From assembly GCF_001083785.1 (NCBI RefSeq), contig NZ_LAVL01000008.1, positions 59,989 through 123,988 of the forward strand: a stretch of DNA of 64,000 nt, in the 5' to 3' direction. Origin of the DNA: Nonomuraea sp. SBT364. GTDB taxonomy: Bacteria > Actinomycetota > Actinomycetes > Streptosporangiales > Streptosporangiaceae. A program made the position numbers and the translations under genes. The number at the start of each line of letters is the position of its first letter. The stretch's first letter is position 1. Positions 24,866-31,862 of this stretch are shown here, one piece after another. The notes below the pieces were generated by a model. That model made no database searches, had not been told where the DNA came from, and was given only the letters and a program-made list of their open reading frames with translations.

Positions 24866-26113
24866 TCAGGCCGGCGTTCGCGCGGCCAGTAGTCCTACGG
24901 TGGCGACCAGCAGTCGCGCCGCCGCCACGAGCGTGTCCGGCTCGACGCGATCGGGGGTTTCGACAGGGGTCTGATAGCCGGGCATGCCCATGCCGATGCC
25001 GATCGCGGCCAGTCCGGCGGCGGCGTAACGGCGGTTGTCGGAGGCCATCGCACCGGCCCGCAGGGCCAGGCCGGTCAGGCGGGCGGCCTGGTCCAGGGTG
25101 GTCAGCAGGGCGTGAGCGGGCCCTCCTGCTTCGACGGAGGCGGCCTGGTGCAGTCGCGCGGCGCCGTCGAGGTTGATCACCAGTGTGCCGGGTGGCAGGG
25201 CGGGCGCGTGGTGGGCTGAACCCCAGGCCCCGGCTTCCTCGGCGTCCAGGAAGGCCACTGTCAGATCCGGCCCGGCGGGCACGGTCAGGGCTGACAGGAT
25301 GCGCGTGGCCTCCAGGACGGCGGCCACGCCCGAGGCGTTGTCAGCGGCTGCGGGCAGCCGCACACCGGGATCGTCGCCCACGCCGTCGTAGTGCGCGGTC
25401 AGCAGCACCCGCACCCGGCCCGCATCTCCCTCGGCGGGGTGCGGGAAGCGGGCGTGGACGTTGTGGCCACGGGCGGAGGTCTGCCGCAGCGGCATCGAGC
25501 CGGTCACCTGGACCGGGCCGCGGGCCAGGGCTTCGGCCAGACGGGCGTGCACCTCCGGGCGCAGGGCGATGACGGGCACCTGGCGAGTCGGTGGTCCGGC
25601 GATCATCTTGGGCATCCAGCCCTCGGCGTCGGTGGCGCGTGCGGTCAGCACTCCGGCGGCGCCGTGGGCCTCGGCTCGCTCGCACGCCCGCGCCCAGTCG
25701 CTGGGCTCGGCCAGTATCCACCGGCCGCGCAGGTCGCTGTCGGAGTGTGCGGCCAGCGGTGCGCGATGCGGGTGCGCCAGGTCGGCTGAGGCGAGGTGCT
25801 CGACGAAGTCCCGGCGGTGCTCCAGGCGCTGCGTCTTCCCGCCGGTGCTCCATTCCAGAACGGGCGTGGCGTACAGCTCGCGCACGTTCGCCACGTCGAA
25901 GCCGGACAGTTCTGTCGTGGCGCCCAGCTCGCCGAGTCGCTCGGCGAGCCAGGTGGCGGCGGCCTGACCGCCTGGCGTGCCCACGCGCCGTCCGGCGTAG
26001 CGGTCGCCGGCCAGTTCGTGCACCGTGGCCTGCATCCGCTCCGCCGAAACCGCTTCCAGCAGGGCGCCCAGCCCCGCCGCGGGCCGGGCCGCGGCGGAGG
26101 TCGTGGAGGTCAT
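24866..26113 (-). CDS. Cytoplasmic M28-type (di-zinc) peptidase coupled to the CCG peptide
   Basis: A 415-residue M28 metallopeptidase with an inserted PA-like region (residues ~110-210). Zinc-site segments are LLTAHYDGVGD (His, Asp), AADNASGVAAV (Asp), FLDAEEAGAWGS (Glu pair) and INLDGAAR (Asp). The last ligand, normally His in a YHTPxDTPD stretch, is Gln here (GYQTPVETPDRV), so metal binding or activity may be altered. No signal peptide, unlike most M28 aminopeptidases. The start ATG 26113 overlaps the stop of the upstream GCCG-repeat peptide gene (ATGA), so the two are made together; it may mature or degrade that peptide or its metal adducts. Confidence 0.88.
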   Translation of the reverse strand: MTSTTSAAARPAAGLGALLEAVSAERMQATVHELAGDRYAGRRVGTPGGQAAATWLAERLGELGATTELSGFDVANVRELYATPVLEWSTGGKTQRLEHRRDFVEHLASADLAHPHRAPLAAHSDSDLRGRWILAEPSDWARACERAEAHGAAGVLTARATDAEGWMPKMIAGPPTRQVPVIALRPEVHARLAEALARGPVQVTGSMPLRQTSARGHNVHARFPHPAEGDAGRVRVLLTAHYDGVGDDPGVRLPAAADNASGVAAVLEATRILSALTVPAGPDLTVAFLDAEEAGAWGSAHHAPALPPGTLVINLDGAARLHQAASVEAGGPAHALLTTLDQAARLTGLALRAGAMASDNRRYAAAGLAAIGIGMGMPGYQTPVETPDRVEPDTLVAAARLLVATVGLLAARTPA

Positions 26114-26352
26114 CCGCAGCATCCGGTGGACGTGGCGTCCGTGACCTGGGCGCCGGCGGGGGCCGGTGCCTGACCGCAGCAGCCGGCCTGCTCGGCCTCC
26201 TGAGCCACGGCCGGGCTGCCGCAGCAGCCCGTGGCCTCCTGATCAGCCTCGCTCGCGCTGGTGGCGGTGGCTCCGCAGCAGCCCCCGGCGGCGGGCGGGG
26301 CGAACGCTTCGGCGAGATCGCCGATGAAGCCGCCGCTGGTCGAGTTCGTCAT
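26110..26352 (-). CDS. GCCG-repeat cysteine-rich peptide (metallothionein-like)
   Basis: An 80-residue acidic, Ala/Glu-rich peptide with four GCCG motifs, cysteines at residues 25-26, 43-44, 58-59 and 78-79, the last forming the exact C-terminus. There are no other cysteines, aromatics are nearly absent, and there is no signal peptide. Eight thiols in vicinal pairs suit binding of arsenite or soft metals. It is not a recognised metallothionein family. GGGAG lies 7 nt before ATG 26352. It is first in a two-gene operon with the M28 peptidase, behind the same TTAGAT-N4-ATCTAA operator as the flavoprotein operon, whose product carries CCG ends. A modified-peptide precursor is the alternative view. 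Confidence 0.8.
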   Translation of the reverse strand: MTNSTSGGFIGDLAEAFAPPAAGGCCGATATSASEADQEATGCCGSPAVAQEAEQAGCCGQAPAPAGAQVTDATSTGCCG

Positions 26353-26397
26353 GAGGGTCTCCCTTCACCGAGCGGAACGGCAGGCGCCACTCGATGG

Positions 26398-26450
26398 TTA
26401 GATGCGTATCTAATTAGCCCCCACGATTCCATACTGCTTAGATGTTCGTC
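26398..26450 (-). promoter_or_regulatory. ArsR-type operator of the CCG-peptide operon
   Basis: TTAGAT-GCGT-ATCTAA (26398-26413) is a perfect copy of the arms found at 19835-19850. On the minus strand GACGAACATCTAAGC (26450-26436) matches the direct repeats at 19854 and 19894 in 12-13 of 15 bases. The region lies 46 bp before the CCG-peptide start, where a promoter is expected. Confidence 0.7.
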
Positions 26451-26621
26451 AACATAGACGGCTGTCGAATCATGCTCAGGGCGCTGACATATCCGCGACG
26501 CTCCAGGTGAGCGAGGCCAAGATCATGTACGTCCGTGCCCCCGGTTCAAGCCGACCGGAAATGAACGGCGGCGGCCAAGGGTTGGGCACGGAGACAGGAC
26601 CCGCGTACCCGAAGGAGCTCC

Positions 26622-27113
26622 ATGAGCGCCCCCCAGGAGAGCCGCCCGGCCGTCCGCCAGCTCAGGCTGGTGGTGGAGGCGGAGGACTACGAGGCCGCCG
26701 TGGCCTTCTACCGCGACGTTCTCGGCCTGCCCGAGCAGGCGGCCTTCAGCAGCGGCGACGGGGCGCGGGTGGCGATCCTGGACGCCGGCCGGGCCACGCT
26801 CGAGATCGCCAACCCGGCGCAGAAGAAGATGATCGACGAGGTCGAGGTGGGCCGGCAGGTGGCGCCCAAGTTCCGGGTGGCGTTCGAGGTGGACGACGCC
26901 CGCGAGACCACCGGGCGGCTGGTCGCCGCGGGCGCGGACGAGGTCGCGCCGCCCACGGTCACCCCGTGGGAGTCGCTGAACGCCCGGCTCGACGCGCCCG
27001 GTGGCCTGCACATCACGGTCTTCCAGGAGCTGAGCACCCTTGAGGAGCGGATGTCGCACGACGGCTTCGGCACGGACGCCGGCCGCTCGGGGACCGACCC
27101 TCAAGGCGCCTGA
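26622..27113 (+). CDS. VOC-family (glyoxalase/bleomycin-resistance-like) protein
   Basis: A 163-residue protein with paired beta-alpha-beta-beta-beta modules: LRLVVEAEDYEAAVAFYRDV, GDGARVAILDAGRATLEIAN, then VAFEVDDARETTGRLVAAGA and NARLDAPGGLHITVFQ. Metal ligands of true glyoxalases cannot be assigned safely. AAGGAG is 6 nt before the ATG. It lies beside, but is transcribed away from, the CCG/M28 operon, so participation in the stress system is only suggested. It lacks the cysteine motif of ArsI-type C-As lyases. Confidence 0.88.
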   Translation: MSAPQESRPAVRQLRLVVEAEDYEAAVAFYRDVLGLPEQAAFSSGDGARVAILDAGRATLEIANPAQKKMIDEVEVGRQVAPKFRVAFEVDDARETTGRLVAAGADEVAPPTVTPWESLNARLDAPGGLHITVFQELSTLEERMSHDGFGTDAGRSGTDPQGA

Positions 27114-27367
27114 GCCGGCAGCACGAAGCGGTAGCCGACGCCACGGACGGTGTGGATGATCGCGGGGTTCTGCTCGTCGTCGGCGATGAAGGCACCCGGC
27201 AGGGCGCGACCGATGCCGTACGCCTGGCAGCCGGGGTGGACGTGGATGCTGTGCTCGACCACTCCGGCATATACCGGCCGGGCCGGGACCGCCTCGGTGT
27301 CGGCGGCCACGTAGCGCAGGTGGCTCCCGCTGAATCGGCAGTCCCTTTCACCGTGATCAGCCCACAC
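27101..27367 (-). pseudogene. Chimeric relic: GNAT acetyltransferase piece joined to response-regulator C-terminus
   Basis: An 88-codon frame made of two unrelated family fragments. The first part, AGVVEHSIHVHPGCQAYGIG then RAL, is the acetyl-CoA loop region of a GNAT (phosphinothricin acetyltransferase-like) enzyme. The end, PAIIHTVRGVGYRFVLPA, is the wing and last strand of an OmpR/PhoB-type response regulator. Neither is complete. It overlaps the end of the VOC gene by 13 bp. Best read as deletion debris, not a functional gene. Confidence 0.65.
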
Positions 27368-27382
27368 ACCCTGCGCCCCCGG

Positions 27383-27685
27383 CTACCACGCGCCGAGAGG
27401 TTTCACGTCCCATGAGAGCCGGATTGTGGGCTTGGTCTGGAGCACAACCGGCTCCTTGCAGTCCTCCCGGAACCACAGCTTCAGCCCTTCGTAGCCGGAC
27501 CGCTCGCGCCCGACCGACAGTCTCCCGAGACGGCACAGCCGCTTGATGTACGTGATCTCCGCGCCGTCCGCATAGAGGCTGATATGCGCCTCACCCGCCG
27601 TGGGATCGATGGAGAAGAGGGCCGTGGAACGGCCACCCGCTGGACCGCACCCGCACCAGCCACCTCGCTCGGCTCGAACTCGCAC
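27383..27685 (-). pseudogene. Fragment of unknown gene
   Basis: A 100-codon frame whose latter part, SIDPTAGEAHISLYADGAEI and GYEGLKLWFREDCKEPVVLQ, has a coding-like composition, whereas the first 25 residues (Arg/Gly-rich) do not. No ribosome site is visible at the nominal start. Probably the C-terminal piece of a gene cut by the rearrangements in this stretch; family unknown. Confidence 0.35.
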
Positions 27686-27952
27686 CGGCCACTTGATCAG
27701 AATTCGGCAACAGGGTCCGTCTGGAGGTCAGAGCCGCAGATCACGCACCACGCGATGAGTTATGAAGCGGTACAAGGTCGATTGACGCAGCCGAGTAAGG
27801 ACGATGACCGATCCATTCGAGCGGACGCGGCGACACGCAGAAGTACGCACATTTTTTCGATTGCGGTACGCCGCCGTGGAAGCATCCGAAATATTGACGG
27901 GCGTCGGCTTTCCCCGTACCCGCCGAATCGCCTGATCCGCGAACGGCCGCTG

Positions 27953-28972
27953 TCAGACCTGTACGTAGAACCCGTCGTTGTCGAGGACGCGGTTTGCCGT
28001 GTAGAAGGTGGCGAGCCTGCCGCCCTGCTTGCTCTGTTCTTCGGCCGGCACCCACGCCCACATGGGCGTGCCCGCTCGTACCGGGACGCCGCCTTCGTAG
28101 GTGGACGCGAAGGGGTACTCGTCGCAGCTCTGGCCCTTGGGACGCGGACCGGTGACGCCGGGGTGGCAGACGATGTCGCGGTTCTTTTCGCGGAGTGCCT
28201 TGTCTTTCATGCGGTGCAGGGCAGTCGCCACGCTGTTGGGCACGCCCAGCTTGGTGGCGGCCTGGACGCGGGCGATGTTGGCGGAGATCCCGGCCAGACC
28301 GGCCATCGAGGTGAGGACCGGGAAGACCTCCTGGATGACGCACCCGGCGTGGGTGGCGAAGGTGTCGTCGCAGCGGACCGTGCTGCCGGCCGTGATTCTG
28401 GACGGCGTGCCGAATCCGCGTGAGGGATGCCACGGCCTGATCTTGAACACCGCCTGTGAGGCATGCATCTTGTCGGCGGCGACGGCGTCGCGGAAGTTCA
28501 GGGTGCCGCCCCATTCCTGGCCGACCGTCGACAGCGGGCCGCTGACCTGCCCCGTGGAGGTGCACGAGCCGCCGCACTCTGCCGTGATGGTCGCCGTCAG
28601 GCCGTCGGCCGCCCTGCCCTTCACCCCGAGGACCTTGACGCGCACGACCGCGCGGTACTCCAGCTTGTTGACCTCGGTGTGCCAGCCGATGGTGAACTGG
28701 TAGTCGGCTCTGCCGATCGGGATCAGGGCGGCGAAGACGAACATGTTCGCCCGGCCGATGTCGCACGAGGTGAACCGTGTCACCACCGGGCAGTGCTCCG
28801 ACGCCGCGCGGCCCCCCGAACGACGCGCCAGCGGCATCGGGCCGCCGTGGCCGGACGCCGGCGCCATCGCGCGGGCGGCCGTCGGCTGGCCGTGGATCGC
28901 GGGGGTCCACGGGGCGGACGTGGGCAGCAGGGCCAGCGCCGCCGCCAGCACCACCCGGATGCGTAGTCCCAT
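27953..28972 (-). CDS. Secreted protein with NucA/NucB-type nuclease domain
   Basis: A 339-residue exported protein. Signal peptide MGLRIRVVLAAALALLPTSA; start ATG 28972 has GAGGGGG 8 nt upstream. The C-terminal domain carries the NucA/NucB hallmark SCDEYPFASTYEGG, the catalytic region of this sporulation-type DNase family. The N-terminal ~200 residues (IGRANMFVFAALIPIGRADY, several Cys pairs including ECGGSCTSTG) form a separate beta-rich module. Likely an extracellular DNase or a toxin-like relative; catalytic function is inferred from the motif. Neighbouring genes are unrelated. Confidence 0.8.
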   Translation of the reverse strand: MGLRIRVVLAAALALLPTSAPWTPAIHGQPTAARAMAPASGHGGPMPLARRSGGRAASEHCPVVTRFTSCDIGRANMFVFAALIPIGRADYQFTIGWHTEVNKLEYRAVVRVKVLGVKGRAADGLTATITAECGGSCTSTGQVSGPLSTVGQEWGGTLNFRDAVAADKMHASQAVFKIRPWHPSRGFGTPSRITAGSTVRCDDTFATHAGCVIQEVFPVLTSMAGLAGISANIARVQAATKLGVPNSVATALHRMKDKALREKNRDIVCHPGVTGPRPKGQSCDEYPFASTYEGGVPVRAGTPMWAWVPAEEQSKQGGRLATFYTANRVLDNDGFYVQV

Positions 28973-29080
28973 CGTGAGCCCCCTCACCGGTAGGACAGGC
29001 CGACGATCCACCCATCACCACACCGGCGAAATACCCACATATCACGACATATCACTCACATACTCACAGGTCAGGGCCTG

Positions 29081-29470
29081 TCACCCGCTCATGTCCAGGT
29101 CCCGCCGCAACCGCTCGGCGATCGCGCGGAACCGCATGGACTCCTCGGCCCTGCCGACATCGGCCCGCTGCGCGCCTACGGCCGCCCACCGCTCCAGCGC
29201 GTCGACGACCAGGGACCACTGCGGGTCGGTGAGCGCGATGGTGACCCGGCGACCGGGCTGCGGCCAGTCCGCGAACCCGGCGGGATCGACCGGCCAGTCC
29301 GGCAACGCGTCCCACCCGGCCTCGCGCACCGCCGACCCCAGCGCCACCACGCCCCTGGAGTCGCCGTCCACAGCCTCCACGCTGACCTCGTTGTCCACCA
29401 CCGCGTCGATGAGCAGCCAGTCCGTCACAAGGATCTCCACCGGCTGCCGCGCGGGCTCCCCCATCTCCAT
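29081..29470 (-). CDS. Hypothetical protein
   Basis: About 129 residues starting at ATG 29470 (MEMGEPARQPVEILVTD). An N-terminal beta-like part (TDWLLIDAVVDNEVSVEAVD) is followed by a helical end (AEESMRFRAIAERLRRDLDM) with PGRRVTIALTDPQWSLVVDA between. No signal or TM segment and no family I recognise. Codon use is normal for the genome. Between it and the NucA-like gene lies an AT-rich 100-bp stretch with the repeated word ACATATCAC (29036 and 29047), probably promoter sequence. Confidence 0.6.
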   Translation of the reverse strand: MEMGEPARQPVEILVTDWLLIDAVVDNEVSVEAVDGDSRGVVALGSAVREAGWDALPDWPVDPAGFADWPQPGRRVTIALTDPQWSLVVDALERWAAVGAQRADVGRAEESMRFRAIAERLRRDLDMSG

Positions 29471-29538
29471 ACGGGCCACCTGCCCCCCGGCCCCGCTCCC
29501 ACTCCATCGGACGCTGTTGGCGAATAGAGGATTTGTCC

Positions 29539-30615
29539 TTATGCAGCCAATGCCGCAAAGTGTGAGGTCCTCGTCGGGGCGAGGGGCACACCCATCAGCC
29601 ACGTGTCGATCCGCGTGAGGTTCATCGCCGGGCGGTGAGCAGGTGCTGAAGATGGGTCTTGGCGGTCCCGCGATAGCGGGACCGCCTGGCCCTGAAACCA
29701 TTGACGGCCTGGGCGATGGTGCCCCCGACGCCCTGACGGACCTGGTAGCGGGCCTTCAAATCGGGGCTGTCTTGGTTGATACGGCCTGCTGGAGCACCTC
29801 ATATTGCTCTCGGACTCGCAGCGTGATCCGGCGGCGGGGAATGCTGGCCCGGGTGCATTGAGGCCGGACAGGACACGGCGCGCAGTCCTTCCGGGCGAAC
29901 TGGACCCTGATGACCTCTCTGCCGCCCTTGGCAACCTCGTGCGCCCATCGCTTACTGACCTTGCCATGCGAGCAGATGATCGTCTCGTTGTCCCAGTCGA
30001 TGGTGAAGGCGCTGACGGGGATGGTCCCCTCGCCAGACTTCTGCCAGCTGGTGCTGGGCATCATGGGCCCGACCATCTCGACGTTGTGGTCGCGCTTGGC
30101 CGCCACGACCGCGTCGGCACTCATGTATCCGGCGTCGACCAGGTGCTCGGCCGGCAGCAGCCCGCGCTCGACCAATCCCTCGTGGACGATGGGCAGCACG
30201 CCGTAGTCGTTGCCGGGCGCCGGGGTCGTCGCAACGTCCGTAATCAGATGGGGCCCGTCGTCGTCGCAGGTCTCGGTGAGGTGGACTTCGAAGCCGTCCC
30301 ACTGGGTATCGCGCTTGACCCCGACGCGTGCGTCCTCGTCGTAGGGGGAGACCAGGCGCGCGGATGAAGTCGGCTGCATCCGTAGATGCGCGCCACCGGC
30401 CCCGTCCTTCCTCGTCGCGGAACTCCTGAATCCAGATCCGCCGCAGCATCTCCACCGCCGGGACGTCTCTGAGCCACGGCGGAGCTTGCTTGGAATGGAC
30501 GGCGAGCAGCAGTCGCATTCCGTCCACTCCGATCTGGTTGGCGAGTTCGACCTTGGCCGCCATCCGCTTGGGCATCCGGAACTCTTCGGCGCGGGCGTCG
30601 TAGCGGTCCCACCAC
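29539..30615 (-). pseudogene. Decayed IS1182-family transposase
   Basis: Pieces of one transposase in several frames: EWWDRYDARAEEFRMPKRMA near 30600, VEMLRRIWIQEF, the catalytic-core part HLVDAGYMSADAVVAAKRDH then VEMVGPMMPS, the zinc-like CAPCPVRPQCTRA, and the tail NLTRIDTWLMGVPLAPTRTS near 29550. Frames change at about 30350 and 29760, and the 5' end is missing: it stops where the recombinase relic begins. No intact terminal repeats seen. It is therefore immobile on its own. Confidence 0.85.
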
Positions 30616-30639
30616 TCTGTTCGGCCACTGTGACCAGCC

Positions 30640-31537
30640 AGTCAGGGGCTACCACGGCCAGCGCGTTCAGCGCCGCGCCGGCCCAGCTGACCACCCGGCA
30701 CATCAGCCGCATGTTCGCCGCCCTCGCCGGGCGGCGCACCCGATACGGCAAGCCGATCGCACCCTCCACCCTGCACCGCATCCGCGCCACGCTGCGCGCG
30801 GCACTGAACGCCGCCGTGCGTGAGGGCCTGATCGCCGCCAACCCGGCGCGCATGATCCGGCTGCCCGCGCCCTTCCGGCCGTATCCGCAGGTATGGACCG
30901 ACCGGCGGGTGGCCGCCTGGCGGCGCGAGGGCGAACACCCGACGGTGGCGGTGTGGACCGCCGACCAACTGGCCGCGTTCCTCGCCTTCACCCGACGCGA
31001 TCGGCTGCACCTGCTGTGGCAGTTGATCGCGCTGCGCGGGCTACGCCGCGGAGAGGCGGCCGGGCTACGCTGGATCGACCTGGACCTGGACCTGGACCGG
31101 CGGGAACTGTCCGTCAACCGGCAACTGGTGCACACCGGCGACGGACTGATCGCCTGCCCACCGAAAAGCGCCGCCAGCAGGCGGATCATCGCCCTGGACC
31201 CGGAAACCGTCCGCCTGCTGCGCTGTCACGAGCGGACCGAACGGCAGCGACTGGGCGACGCCTCGTCCGCGCTAGTGGTCTGCCCCCGATCCGGCTGCAC
31301 GACCTGCGCCACGGCACCGCCAGCCTCGCCTTGGCCTGCGGCTCCGACTTGCGGGTCGTGCAGGGCACGCTCGGACACGGCAGCATCGTGGTGACCTCCG
31401 ACATCTACATCTCGGTGCTGCCGGAGGTGTATCACCGCTCAGCCCAGGCAATCGCACGGCTGATCCTGGGCAAGACGCGCGCAGGACCGCCCGCAACCTT
31501 CGGAAGGCGGCGGCATGACCAAGTGACCCAGGTGTGA
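30640..31537 (+). pseudogene. Decayed tyrosine recombinase (older integrase) beside attL
   Basis: Tyrosine integrase remnant. The core-binding part is HRIRATLRAALNAAVREGLI; the first catalytic arginine is in LIALRGLRRGEAAGLRW. Near 31270-31290 about 50 codons are lost and the frame changes, joining SALVVC to LPPIRLHDLRHGTASLA. The HxxR, TLGHGSIVVTSDIY and following tyrosine region remain. The N-terminus is cut off by the transposase relic. It points towards, and ends 64 bp from, the att repeat at 31601, just as the active integrase does at the other end. It most likely belonged to an earlier element in the same tRNA. Confidence 0.85.
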
Positions 31538-31566
31538 CCCACACGTGTCTCACGATCAGCAAGAAA

Positions 31567-31584
31567 CCTTCCCATAAGGGAAGG
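31567..31584 (+). terminator. Hairpin after the integrase relic
   Basis: CCTTCCC-ATAA-GGGAAGG is a perfect 7-bp stem with a 4-base loop, 30 bp after the relic's stop codon and 17 bp before the att repeat. No T-run follows, so it would be a weak or Rho-assisted terminator. Confidence 0.45.
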
Positions 31585-31600
31585 AGCCGCCGGTGGAGGT

Positions 31601-31644
31601 GGTAGGGCGCCCGGGGCTCGAACCCGGAACCTACGGATTAAAAG
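31601..31644. repeat. attL: 44-bp copy of the tRNA-Lys 3' part
   Basis: Identical to 44164-44207 and covering the tRNA sequence from just past the discriminator to the anticodon loop (ends GGATTAAAAG). The flanks differ immediately on both sides. This is the far crossover product left by integration; it is not a functional tRNA because the 5' half is missing. Confidence 0.92.
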
Positions 31645-31654
31645 ATCCAGTCTG

Positions 31655-31724
31655 AGCCGTTCCAGGCCATTCAGTGCAGGTCACCGGGCACGAGCGGTCT
31701 GTTCTGAACGGCCTGGCACGGGCT
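31655..31724. repeat. Imperfect inverted repeat inside the attL end
   Basis: Arms 31655-31674 and 31704-31724 pair at about 18 positions (AGCCGTTCCAGGCC against GGCCTGGCACGGGCT, with one bulge) around a 29-base loop. It lies 10 bp inside the att repeat, where recombinase or Xis arm sites or a transcription stop would be expected. Confidence 0.5.
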
Positions 31725-31729
31725 CGAAC

Positions 31730-31752
31730 TGCAACAGCTAATGCAACTGGGC
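31730..31752. repeat. Arm-type repeat at the left end (matches 44095-44117)
   Basis: A 23-bp stretch beginning TGCAACAGCT and ending ATGCAACTGGGC. It agrees with 44095-44117 in 20 of 23 bases, in the same orientation; each contains two TGCAAC words 12 bp apart. Present at both ends of the element, so a candidate integrase arm-binding or Xis site. Confidence 0.55.
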
Positions 31753-31862
31753 TGATCGCTTGTAGGGCAGCGCCCGCGTGCTCCTACAGTAGCCGAGAGT
31801 GGTGATGGTGGGCTGTATGCGTATACGTGCTGGGGCAGATGCGGCAAGATGGAGGAGTGTCC

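Noticed and set aside
26622..27113. ArsI-type C-As lyase
   Set aside because: The VOC protein has no cysteine pair for arsenical binding and lies on the other side of the CCG operon promoter; kept as a generic VOC protein.
27660..27720. tRNA-like T-loop (GGCTCGAACTCGCACCGG) as a possible older att site
   Set aside because: Only about 10 bases resemble the tRNA T-arm, and the anticodon region does not match tRNA-Lys; too weak to call.
31601..31644. Apparent tRNA gene
   Set aside because: Only the 3' part of tRNA-Lys is present; D-arm and acceptor 5' strand are missing. It is the attL repeat.
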